A stretch of 64,000 bases of DNA from an uncultured Lachnospiraceae bacterium (GTDB taxonomy: Bacteria > Bacillota > Clostridia > Lachnospirales > Lachnospiraceae). The translations under genes and the position numbers were made by a program. Shown piece after piece: positions 23,216 to 31,055 of the stretch. The stretch spans positions 102,402-166,401 of the forward strand of contig CAMUYQ010000006.1 in the NCBI GenBank assembly GCA_947165025.1, given 5' to 3'. Positions within the stretch are counted from its first letter, which is position 1, and the number at the start of each line of letters is the position of its first letter. The notes under the pieces are model-generated. The model ran no database searches. It was given only the letters and a program-made list of their open reading frames with translations, and was not told the DNA's origin.

Positions 23216-25306
23216 ATGGCAAAGTATCTTGTCATAGTTGAGTCACCTGCAAAGGTTAAGACTATCAAGAAATTCCTGGGGCCGAACTACGAGGTCATGG
23301 CATCGATGGGGCATGTGAGGGATCTGCCCAAGAGCCAGATAGGTGTCAGCCCGGAAAATGATTTTGAACCGAAATATATCACTATAAGAGGAAAAGGCGA
23401 TCTGATCGCATCGCTCAAGAAAGAGGCCAAGAAGGCCGAGAAGATCTATCTCGCGACCGACCCGGACCGCGAAGGAGAGGCGATCAGCTGGCATCTGACA
23501 TATGCGCTTAAGCTTGAAGGCAAGAAGGTTTACAGGATCACGTTCAACGAGATCACAAAGAACGCGGTCAAGGAATCACTCAAGCATCCGCGCGAGATCG
23601 ACATGGGTCTTGTGGACGCACAGCAGGCAAGAAGAGTGCTCGACAGAATGGTTGGTTACGGAATTTCACCCGTGCTGTGGGCGAAGGTGAAGAGAGGCCT
23701 GTCAGCCGGCCGTGTTCAGTCGGTTGCGCTGCGCCTTATTTGCGACCGCGAGGACGAGGTTGCTGCGTTCATCCCCGAAGAGTACTGGACGATAGATGCA
23801 CTGCTTGCCGCCAAAGGCGAAAAGAAGCCGCTTACCGCACACTTTACCGGCATTGAATCCGGCAAGATAACGATCGGATCCGAGAAGGAAAAGCAGCAGA
23901 TCGTAGACAGTATTAAGAAGGAAACGTTTGAGATACTCGAAGTCAAAAAGGGCGAGAGAACGCGAAAATCACCCCTTCCGTTTACTACGAGCACGCTCCA
24001 GCAGGAGGCAGGCAAAGCTCTCAATTTCTCCACGCAGAAGACGATGCGTATAGCACAGCAGCTGTACGAAGGCGTTGATATAAAGGGTGAAGGCACGATC
24101 GGTATCATCACGTATCTTCGTACCGACAGCACAAGGATCGCGGAAGAGGCCGTTACGGCTGCAAAGGAGTATATAACTCAGACTTGCGGCGAGGCTTATG
24201 CGAGAACGGATGAGCCGGAGCAGAAGGGCAAGTCCGGCAAGAAGATCCAGGATGCGCATGAAGCTATACGTCCGACGGACATCACAAGAACGCCTTCATC
24301 GATCAAGGAATCTCTTTCAAGAGACCAGTTGAGGCTGTACACACTCATATGGAACAGATATGCGGCATGCAGGATGTCGGGCGCAAAATATGAAACAACG
24401 AACGTTAAGATCGGTGCCGGACAGTACAGGTTTTCGGTTGCCGCTTCAAAGAAGCTCTTTGACGGATTCATGAAGGTATATACCGAGGCTGATGACAAAG
24501 AAGCATCGGACAACGTAGTTCTCGGCGATCTTGAAAAGGGAATGAAGCTGACGCTTAATGATATAGAAGATAAGCAGCACTTCACGCAGGCGCCTCCGCA
24601 CTTTACGGAGAGCTCGCTTGTAAAGGCTCTTGAGGAGCAGGGCATCGGACGCCCGAGTACATATGCTCCGACTATCACGACGATCATCGCAAGAAGATAT
24701 GTTGTTAAGGAAGAAAAAAATCTTTTCGTTACCGAGATGGGAGAAGCCGTAAACAGGATAATGAAGGAAGCGTTCCCGAGTATTGTGGACGTTCGCTTCA
24801 CCGCTAATCTTGAGATGCTTCTCGATAATGTCGAGGAAGGTGAGATAAACTGGAAGACCATCGTCAGGAACTTTTATCCGGATCTTGACGAGGCGGTCAA
24901 AAAGGCTGAAGAAGAGCTTGCAAAGGTTGAGATCAGGGATGAGGTTTCAGACGTCAAGTGCGACAATTGCGGACGCATGATGGTCATTAAATACGGACCT
25001 CACGGCAAGTTCCTGGCATGCCCCGGATTCCCAGAGTGCCGCAATACCAAGCCGTATCTTGAGAAGATCGGCATCAAGTGTCCGGTCTGCGGTAAGGACA
25101 TCGTCGTTCGCAAGACCAAGAAAGGACGCAGGTTCTACGGCTGTGAATCGGGAACACAGTGCACGTTCATGTCATGGCAGAAGCCAGTTGACGTTAAGTG
25201 CGAGAAATGCGGAAGCCTTATGGTCAGGAAAGGCAACAAGCTTATGTGCCTGAACGAGGAGTGCAAACACCTGCAGGATATTCCGTCAGGGGAAAACAAT
25301 AAGTAA
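23216..25306 (+). CDS. topA: DNA topoisomerase I (type IA)
   Basis: The ATG at 23216, 8 nt after AAGGAG, starts the canonical MAKYLVIVESPAKVKTIKKFLG; this gives 696 residues. The Toprim acidic motif is in YLATDPDREGEAISWHL. The active-site Tyr lies in TYLRTDSTRI and the RPTDI motif follows. The C-terminus has three Cys4 zinc-finger-like modules (CDNCG...CPGFPEC, CPVCG...CESGTQC, CEKCG...CLNEEC). The enzyme relaxes negative supercoils behind transcription and replication complexes. It is followed after 23 nt by codY, as in a shortened version of the Bacillus topA-codY-flgB order. Confidence 0.97.
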   Translation: MAKYLVIVESPAKVKTIKKFLGPNYEVMASMGHVRDLPKSQIGVSPENDFEPKYITIRGKGDLIASLKKEAKKAEKIYLATDPDREGEAISWHLTYALKLEGKKVYRITFNEITKNAVKESLKHPREIDMGLVDAQQARRVLDRMVGYGISPVLWAKVKRGLSAGRVQSVALRLICDREDEVAAFIPEEYWTIDALLAAKGEKKPLTAHFTGIESGKITIGSEKEKQQIVDSIKKETFEILEVKKGERTRKSPLPFTTSTLQQEAGKALNFSTQKTMRIAQQLYEGVDIKGEGTIGIITYLRTDSTRIAEEAVTAAKEYITQTCGEAYARTDEPEQKGKSGKKIQDAHEAIRPTDITRTPSSIKESLSRDQLRLYTLIWNRYAACRMSGAKYETTNVKIGAGQYRFSVAASKKLFDGFMKVYTEADDKEASDNVVLGDLEKGMKLTLNDIEDKQHFTQAPPHFTESSLVKALEEQGIGRPSTYAPTITTIIARRYVVKEEKNLFVTEMGEAVNRIMKEAFPSIVDVRFTANLEMLLDNVEEGEINWKTIVRNFYPDLDEAVKKAEEELAKVEIRDEVSDVKCDNCGRMMVIKYGPHGKFLACPGFPECRNTKPYLEKIGIKCPVCGKDIVVRKTKKGRRFYGCESGTQCTFMSWQKPVDVKCEKCGSLMVRKGNKLMCLNEECKHLQDIPSGENNK

Positions 25307-25329
25307 TACCGGAAAATGAAAGGATATTT

Positions 25330-26112
25330 ATGAGCTCAGTCAGACTGCTTGACGATACACGCAAGATCAACTCAATACTCCACAGAAAGAACAGCGGCAA
25401 GGTCGCATTCAATGATATATGCGATGCGATGAAGTCGGTGCTGTTCTCCAATGTGCTTGTAATGTCGAAGAAGGGCAAGATCCTTGGCATGGGATACAGC
25501 ACGGGATTCGAAGCCATTACAAGCCTGTCCGATCTGAAGGTGTCGCAGTTCATCGACACGAGGCTGAACGCAAGGCTTGTGGACATCCTTTCCACCAAGG
25601 AGAGCGTGAATCTTGAAACGCTTGGATTTTCACAGGATGAGAGCAGGAAGTACCAGGCCATAATCACGCCTATCAACATTGCGGGCCAGCGCTACGGAAC
25701 GCTTATGATCTACAAGCCCGCCGCTGATGACACCTATTCGATCGAGGACATCATTCTTACCGAGTACGGCGCTACCGTTGTGGGACTTGAGATGGTCCGC
25801 TCGGTATCCGAAGAGAGCGCGGAAGAAGACAGAAGGGCGCAGGGCGTGCAGGCAGCACTTTCAACACTGTCGGCATCCGAGACTGATGCGGTCGTCCATA
25901 TATTCGAAGAACTGTCGGGACTTGAAGGTATACTTGTTGCAAGCCGTATCGCAGACCGCGAAGGCATCACAAGATCGGTCATCGTCAATGCGCTCAGAAA
26001 GCTTGAGAGCGCAGGGGTCATCGTATCGAAGTCATCGGGTATGAAGGGAACCTATATCAAGGTCACCAATGAGCTTATATATGAAGAGATCGAGGAACTG
26101 AAGAAGAAGTAA
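25330..26112 (+). CDS. codY: CodY, GTP/branched-chain amino acid-sensing regulator
   Basis: The 260-residue protein has the N-terminal GAF sensor domain (MSSVRLLDDTRKINSIL, FNDICDAMKSVLFSNVLVMS). The highly conserved winged-helix region is at the C-terminus (SRIADREGITRSVIVNALRKLESAGVI and GMKGTYIKV). CodY represses or activates nutrient-scavenging, motility and virulence genes when bound to isoleucine/valine and GTP. Located directly upstream of the flagellar operon and downstream of a near-consensus CodY box at 23126, it may link nutrient state to motility here, as known in several Bacilli and Clostridia. Confidence 0.96.
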   Translation: MSSVRLLDDTRKINSILHRKNSGKVAFNDICDAMKSVLFSNVLVMSKKGKILGMGYSTGFEAITSLSDLKVSQFIDTRLNARLVDILSTKESVNLETLGFSQDESRKYQAIITPINIAGQRYGTLMIYKPAADDTYSIEDIILTEYGATVVGLEMVRSVSEESAEEDRRAQGVQAALSTLSASETDAVVHIFEELSGLEGILVASRIADREGITRSVIVNALRKLESAGVIVSKSSGMKGTYIKVTNELIYEEIEELKKK

Positions 26113-26122
26113 AATCATTTGA

Positions 26123-26137
26123 TTTTTTCTGAAAAAA
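26123..26137 (+). promoter_or_regulatory. weaker CodY-like dyad after codY
   Basis: TTTTTTCTGAAAAAA matches the CodY consensus at 11 of 15 positions and is part of a longer symmetrical run (26122-26138). It directly precedes the -35 of the sigma-28 promoter at 26141, so a bound protein could block it. AT-richness alone could explain the match, hence modest confidence. Confidence 0.4.
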
Positions 26138-26140
26138 TGC

Positions 26141-26167
26141 TAAAATTATTTACAGATATGCCGATAA
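26141..26167 (+). promoter_or_regulatory. sigma-28 (FliA/SigD) promoter between codY and flgB
   Basis: The -10 GCCGATAA (26160-26167) is a perfect match to the sigma-28 consensus. The -35 TAAAATTA (26141-26148) matches TAAAGTTT at 6 of 8 positions, with the standard 11-nt spacer. The cognate sigma factor gene is in this window (57098). Transcription would start around 26174 and meet the terminator at 26197-26230. Confidence 0.8.
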
Positions 26168-26196
26168 ATATTTAAACGGACTTTGCTTAAATAATG

Positions 26197-26230
26197 AAAC
26201 GGATTTCACCGGGTGGAATCCGTTTTTTGT
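26197..26230 (+). terminator. intrinsic terminator between codY and flgB
   Basis: AAACGGATT (26197-26205) pairs with AATCCGTTT (26217-26225), followed by a T-run. It can end codY transcripts. It also lies only about 25 nt after the predicted sigma-28 start. A second AAACGGA at 26174-26180 could compete for the same 3' arm. Confidence 0.88.
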
Positions 26231-26249
26231 TTTCCTAAAAAACTATATC

Positions 26250-26278
26250 TTGATTATATGGAACTGTTAGAGTACAAT
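26250..26278 (+). promoter_or_regulatory. sigma-A promoter of the flagellar operon
   Basis: TTGATT (26250-26255), 17-nt spacer, TACAAT (26273-26278), upstream of a GGAGG ribosome binding site and the flgB ATG at 26305. It is the likely main promoter for the large motility operon. Confidence 0.75.
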
Positions 26279-26304
26279 ATAAAGGGTTTTTGCGGAGGTA
26301 AGGC

Positions 26305-26700
26305 ATGATAGCATCGGGAGTATATAACTACATCAACGTTCTCGGAAAAGCAGCCGACGGTGCCTGGGCAAGGAACGAGGCGTTGGCCAACAATATCGCG
26401 AACGTTGACACACCGGGATACAAACGTCAGGACGTTTCATTTGAAACGGAGCTTCAGCATGCGCTGAAGGCAAGCCGGTACAAGAGCCTTGACGCAAAGG
26501 TCGAGGAGGCCAACCTTCATCTGAAGAGGCTCGATCCGAGAGTATACACGGATATCCCGAACTGGTCATACAGAATGGACAAGAACAATGTTGATATAGA
26601 CACCGAGAACGTTGAGCTTGCGAGCAACCAGATCAAGTACAACGGTATCACGAACAGTATCGACAACGAGTTCAGGAACCTCAGGACCGTTATCAAGTAA
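26305..26700 (+). CDS. flgB: flagellar basal-body rod protein FlgB
   Basis: The 131-residue protein has the rod-family N-terminal motif ARNEALANNIANVDTPGYKRQDVSFE (about residues 22-47) and the C-terminal helix with VELASNQIKYNGI. FlgB forms the proximal rod of the flagellum. It is exported through the type III gate encoded downstream. First gene of the operon, with a strong GGAGG ribosome binding site; flgC follows after 15 nt. Confidence 0.96.
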   Translation: MIASGVYNYINVLGKAADGAWARNEALANNIANVDTPGYKRQDVSFETELQHALKASRYKSLDAKVEEANLHLKRLDPRVYTDIPNWSYRMDKNNVDIDTENVELASNQIKYNGITNSIDNEFRNLRTVIK

Positions 26701-26715
26701 GGAGGGGCAGCGTAA

Positions 26716-27162
26716 ATGAGTATTTTCAAAAGCTTCGGCGTAAACGCATCCGGTATGACGGCAGAACGTTTCCGAATGGATATCATCTCGCAGAACGTTG
26801 CCAATGCCAATACCACCAGAACAGAAGAAGGCACCCCGTACAGAAGGAAGGTCGTCACATTCCAGGAAAGGACTCAGGATCCGACAAGCTTCGGCACGAT
26901 ATTCAAGCGCGCCCGCGGCATGGATGTCGGTGACGGTGTCAAGGCAACCGGAGTTCATGAGGACCAGTCCGATCTTGTAATGGTTTACGATCCTTCGCAT
27001 CCTGACGCAAATGAGGACGGATATGTTCTGTATCCGAATGTAAATATAGTTACTGAGATGACCAACATGATCGATGCAGAAAGAGCGTACCAGGCAAATG
27101 CAACGGCATTTACCGCGAGCAAGTCGATCGCAATGAAAGGTCTCGAAATAGGAAAAGCATAG
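26716..27162 (+). CDS. flgC: flagellar basal-body rod protein FlgC
   Basis: The 148-residue protein shows MSIFKSFGVNASGMTAERFRMDIISQNVANANTT at the N-terminus, the FlgC signature. The C-terminal YPNVNIVTEMTNMIDAERAYQANATAF helix is typical of rod and hook proteins. It makes up part of the proximal rod next to FlgB. Ribosome binding site AGGAGG, normal length for the family. Confidence 0.97.
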   Translation: MSIFKSFGVNASGMTAERFRMDIISQNVANANTTRTEEGTPYRRKVVTFQERTQDPTSFGTIFKRARGMDVGDGVKATGVHEDQSDLVMVYDPSHPDANEDGYVLYPNVNIVTEMTNMIDAERAYQANATAFTASKSIAMKGLEIGKA

Positions 27163-27174
27163 GTGGGAGACTAA

Positions 27175-27489
27175 ATGGATATCACAAATATTCTTAACAT
27201 CGGCTCACAGCCGATCCAGCAGGCGGCAGCCCAGGCATCGACAAGGACGGAAGCGACCGACGAGAGCTTCACATCCCTGTTCAATTCCATGCTTTCAAAT
27301 GTCGGCGAGACTAACTCCCTTCTCAAGAAGCAGGAAGAAGAGGAGATCAAGTTTGCGCTCGGTATTTCCGAGAACACGCACGATCTTGCGATCGCTGCGG
27401 CAAAGGCCAATACGGCGCTTAGCTATACAGTCGCGCTCAGGGATAAGTTCCTTGAAGCATACAAAGAACTTATGCAAATACAAGTTTAA
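27175..27489 (+). CDS. fliE: hook-basal body complex protein FliE
   Basis: The 104-residue helical protein has the family's C-terminal region (TNSLLKKQEEEEIKFALGISENTHDLAIAAAKANTALSYTVALRDKFLEAYKELMQIQV). FliE links the MS ring to the rod and is among the first rod-type export substrates. A small hairpin overlaps its stop codon. Confidence 0.94.
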   Translation: MDITNILNIGSQPIQQAAAQASTRTEATDESFTSLFNSMLSNVGETNSLLKKQEEEEIKFALGISENTHDLAIAAAKANTALSYTVALRDKFLEAYKELMQIQV

Positions 27490-27502
27490 CTACGTTAACT
27501 TG
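27481..27502 (+). other. hairpin over the fliE stop codon
   Basis: CAAGTTTAAC (27481-27490) can pair with GTTAACTTG (27494-27502) with one bulged T and a 3-nt loop. There is no T-run, so it is more likely a processing or mRNA-stability element between fliE and fliF than a terminator. Confidence 0.45.
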
Positions 27503-27540
27503 TAAGATTTGCGCATGAATATAGAGTCCGGAGGACGAAA

Positions 27541-29157
27541 ATGGTAGACAGACTTAAGGAATTACTCCAAAGGATCCAGGAGTGGTGGGATAAGTTTACC
27601 GCAAAGCAAAAAACCATAATTATCAGCGTAACGGCAGGTGTTATTTTGGCACTTGCCATTTTGGGTACTGTCCTGACAAGACCGAAATATGAAACGCTGA
27701 TCACGTGTGAGAGCACGAAGCAGGCGTCCGAGATCATCGAACTGCTCGAAGGTGACGGCATACAGTACCAGACGACTGACGACGGACTCATCATATCCGT
27801 ACAGAAGCAGGATATCGCGACAGCAACGCTGCTTCTTGGTGCCAACAACTATCCGGCTGATTCATACAGTCTCGAGGCTGCGCTCGCAGGCGGCCTGTCA
27901 ACTACCGAATCCGACAAACAGAAGACATACAAGCTTTATCAGGAGTCTCACCTTGAAGACATCATGGAGGCTACCGACAACGTCAAGAAAGCGTATGTCA
28001 CTCTTTCCATACCTGACAATGACGGAACTCTTCTTGCCAAGGAAGAGGAAGCATATGCGAGTGTAATGCTCGAACTCAATGACACACTTCCCGAAGGGGT
28101 CGCTGAGAACTTTGCGAGAAACATCGCGACCGCTCTCGGTAACAAGACGACCGACAACATTTCGATCATAGACTCAGCAGGTAATCTGCTGTTCTCGGGA
28201 ATGGAGGCTGCGGAGAGCAATTCGGGGACGGTCAACACGTCCAACCAGATCGCTCTCAAGAGCCAGGCGGAAAATGAAGTCAAGCAGGAGGTAATACAGG
28301 TCCTGCTCGGAACGAATCTGTACGAAGATATCAAGGTATCGCCAAACCTTCGTATGGATTTTTCGTCGCTTAAGGAAACAGAGCACAAATACACTCAGGC
28401 GGACGAAAACGGCACTAACGTGCTCGCGCATGAAGATACATACGAAGCCGAAGGTAAAGGCGGCGCAGGCGGTGTTCCGGGAACGGACACCAACCAGGAG
28501 GAGACTACCTACGTCATGCAGGACGAAGGCAACTCCAACTACAGTGTTACCGAGGAATCGAGAGATTATCTCCCGAGCGAGAAGATCACGGATAAAGTCA
28601 CACCGCCGGGCGCCATCGACTACGCGAACTCGTCCATCGGTATCACAGCTACGCATTACGTGATCTACAAAGAGAGCGATGTCAAGGCACAGGGACTTCT
28701 TGATGGTATCACGTTTGACGAGTTCAAACAGCAGAACAGTGACATGGTCAAGAAGGAAGTCGATGAAGAGATGCTTACCCTCGTTGCCAACGCAACGGGT
28801 ATACCGACATCGGCCATTTCGATCGTAGCCTACGATGTACCGATCTTCCAGCCCGAAGAAGGTCTTGCGCTTTCTGCATCCAATATCGCCCAGATAATAC
28901 TGATAGTCCTGATACTGGCACTTCTCGGTATCGTTGTACTCACGACGTTCAAGAAGAACAAAGAGGAAGAGGTCGAAGCCGAGCCGGAGCTTTCGGTTGA
29001 CGATCTTCTTACAACTACTCAGGAACATCAGATGGTTGAAGATATCGATCTTGAGACCAAGTCGGAGATCAGGCTCATGGTCGAGAAGTTTGTTGACGAA
29101 AATCCGGATGCTTCGGCGCAGCTGCTCCGTAACTGGCTGAACGAGGAATGGGGGTAA
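27541..29157 (+). CDS. fliF: flagellar MS-ring protein FliF
   Basis: The 538-residue protein has an N-terminal membrane helix (about residues 25-45), ring-building domains with LTRPKYETLI and ASVMLELND, and a variable central region. A second helix lies near residues 445-465 (IAQIILIVLILALLGIVVL), and the C-terminal FliG-binding tail ends in ENPDASAQLLRNWLNEEWG. FliF forms the MS ring in the cytoplasmic membrane, the base of the flagellar motor and housing for the export gate. Family length and order are normal. Confidence 0.97.
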   Translation: MVDRLKELLQRIQEWWDKFTAKQKTIIISVTAGVILALAILGTVLTRPKYETLITCESTKQASEIIELLEGDGIQYQTTDDGLIISVQKQDIATATLLLGANNYPADSYSLEAALAGGLSTTESDKQKTYKLYQESHLEDIMEATDNVKKAYVTLSIPDNDGTLLAKEEEAYASVMLELNDTLPEGVAENFARNIATALGNKTTDNISIIDSAGNLLFSGMEAAESNSGTVNTSNQIALKSQAENEVKQEVIQVLLGTNLYEDIKVSPNLRMDFSSLKETEHKYTQADENGTNVLAHEDTYEAEGKGGAGGVPGTDTNQEETTYVMQDEGNSNYSVTEESRDYLPSEKITDKVTPPGAIDYANSSIGITATHYVIYKESDVKAQGLLDGITFDEFKQQNSDMVKKEVDEEMLTLVANATGIPTSAISIVAYDVPIFQPEEGLALSASNIAQIILIVLILALLGIVVLTTFKKNKEEEVEAEPELSVDDLLTTTQEHQMVEDIDLETKSEIRLMVEKFVDENPDASAQLLRNWLNEEWG

Positions 29158-29160
29158 TAC

Positions 29161-30183
29161 ATGGCAGGAAATAAGGAAAAAGAATCAACCCTGACCGGTC
29201 TTCAGAAGGCGGCGATACTTCTTATCGCGCTTGGTCCGGAACGAAGCGCCTTGATCTTCAAACATCTTAAGGAAGAAGAGATCGAGGATCTCACTCTGGA
29301 GATAGCAAATACGCGAAGCGTCACTCCGCAGGCAAAGGAAGAAGTCATCAACGAGTTCTACGGTGTCTGCCTTGCGCAGCAGTATATCGCCGAGGGTGGT
29401 ATCAGCTACGCGAAGGAACTTCTGGAAAAGGCTCTCGGAAACGAGAAAGCACTCGATGTTATCGGAAAGCTTACTGCGTCGCTTCAGGTTAAGCCTTTCG
29501 AGTTCATACGTAAGACAGAGGCTTCACAGCTTCTCAACTTCATCCAGGACGAGCATCCGCAGACGATCGCCCTAATACTGTCATACCTCAATCCCGGACA
29601 GGCGGCGCTCATCATTTCCGCGCTCCCGCCCGACAGGCAGTCAGACGTTGCAAAGCGTATCGCTCTTATGGACCGTACGAGTCCGGATGTCATCAAGGAA
29701 GTCGAGAAGATACTCGAGTCGAAGCTGTCATCCCTTGTCAATCAGGACTACACCATCATCGGTGGTGTCGATGCTGTTGTCGATATACTCAATACGGTCG
29801 ACAGAAGTACAGAGAAGCACATCATGGAAACACTCGAGATCGACGAGCCCGAACTTGCCGACGAGATCAGGAAGAAGATGTTCGTATTCGAAGACATCCT
29901 GCTGCTTGATGACCGTGCTATCCAGAGGGTGCTGCGTGATGTTGATAATTCAGACCTTGCTATCGCGCTCAAGGGTGCGAACGAGGAAGTTCAGACGGCT
30001 ATCTTCAACAACCTGTCAAAGCGTCTTGCTCTTATGATCAGAGAAGATATGGAATTCATGGGTCCTGTACGTATGAAGGATGTTGAGGAAGCTCAGCAGA
30101 AGATCGTTAATACAATAAGACGTCTTGAGGACGCATCTGAGATCGTTATTTCCCGTGGCGGAGGAGATGAGATAGTTGTCTAG
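29161..30183 (+). CDS. fliG: flagellar motor switch protein FliG
   Basis: The 340-residue protein has all three FliG domains: the N-terminal FliF-binding part (LTGLQKAAILLIALG), the middle domain with EHPQTIALILSYL, and the C-terminal torque domain (MFVFEDILLLDDRAIQRVLRDVDNSDLAIALK). The charged stator-facing helix is in the last of these. FliG converts ion flow through MotA/MotB into rotation and sits on the MS ring. It follows fliF by 3 nt and overlaps fliH. Confidence 0.97.
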   Translation: MAGNKEKESTLTGLQKAAILLIALGPERSALIFKHLKEEEIEDLTLEIANTRSVTPQAKEEVINEFYGVCLAQQYIAEGGISYAKELLEKALGNEKALDVIGKLTASLQVKPFEFIRKTEASQLLNFIQDEHPQTIALILSYLNPGQAALIISALPPDRQSDVAKRIALMDRTSPDVIKEVEKILESKLSSLVNQDYTIIGGVDAVVDILNTVDRSTEKHIMETLEIDEPELADEIRKKMFVFEDILLLDDRAIQRVLRDVDNSDLAIALKGANEEVQTAIFNNLSKRLALMIREDMEFMGPVRMKDVEEAQQKIVNTIRRLEDASEIVISRGGGDEIVV

Positions 30184-31036
30184 TACGTTGATCAAATCCT
30201 ACAGTGTTAATTATACCGCGGAAAACCGTAAGACAAACAAAAGGGTCATTGATTCGAACCAGGCGGTTTCCGAGAGGATCAGGGAACTGTCGGAGATCCT
30301 TGAACAGGTTCCCGAGGAAGATTTTGCAGACGAGTTTACCGAAGGCCTTGATGCCGAGCAGGTGGACGCACTTCTGACGGATCAGGAGGAACTTGCAGAG
30401 GAGAACGCCAGAAATGAAGCGGCTCAGAAACTGATAGATGAGGCCAACGAACAGGCGCAGCAGATACTGGAAGAGGCTAATGCAGAGGCTGAAAGGATAA
30501 TCGAAGAGGCTAATTCCAAGACTGCGGGGATACTTGAAGAAGCCCGTGCAAAGGGTGAGGCCGAAGGATCCGAAAAAGGCTATGCCGAAGGGCTTGAGAG
30601 GGCAGCGGTCAAAGAGCGCGAAGCCGAGGAGAAGGCAGTGGCTCTCGACAGACAGTTCGAGGAAAAGGTTGCTGAACTGGAGCCGAAGTTTGTTGACAAA
30701 CTATGCGACATTTACTCGCATGTACTGGGAATTGACCTTGCCGGTCGATCGGATGTAGTACTCCATCTTCTTCAGGATGCTATCAGTAATTCCGATGGAT
30801 CAAAGAATTTTCTCATTCATGTTTCAAGGGACGATCATGAGTATGTAGCAGGACATAAAGATGAACTTTCAGAAAGCCTGGGAAGTTCTTCTACTGTCGA
30901 GATCATAGAGGACGCCACGCTTAGCGCCGGAAACAGTTTCATCGAGACCGACGGCGGCATTTATGACTGCTCGCTCGGTACCGAACTCGAACTGCTCAAA
31001 AAAGAACTTAAGATACTGTCATATACATCATCATAA
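30176..31036 (+). CDS. fliH: flagellar assembly protein FliH
   Basis: The 286-residue protein starts at a TTG that overlaps the end of fliG and follows a GGAGG site at the usual distance. The central part is a long Glu/Ala-rich coiled coil (residues about 70-165) with EANAEAERIIEEANSK. The C-terminal domain resembles V-ATPase subunit E and ends in LGTELELLKKELKIL. FliH binds and restrains the FliI ATPase and docks it to the export gate. Weak primary conservation is normal for FliH; its place between fliG and fliI is decisive. Confidence 0.9.
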   Translation: MSSTLIKSYSVNYTAENRKTNKRVIDSNQAVSERIRELSEILEQVPEEDFADEFTEGLDAEQVDALLTDQEELAEENARNEAAQKLIDEANEQAQQILEEANAEAERIIEEANSKTAGILEEARAKGEAEGSEKGYAEGLERAAVKEREAEEKAVALDRQFEEKVAELEPKFVDKLCDIYSHVLGIDLAGRSDVVLHLLQDAISNSDGSKNFLIHVSRDDHEYVAGHKDELSESLGSSSTVEIIEDATLSAGNSFIETDGGIYDCSLGTELELLKKELKILSYTSS

Positions 31037-31055
31037 TTGCATCAGGGTATAAACA

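Noticed and set aside
26113..26304. c-di-GMP (GEMM) riboswitch upstream of flgB, as in Clostridioides difficile
   Set aside because: The conserved GEMM core could not be found in this gap; the only structure is the simple terminator hairpin.
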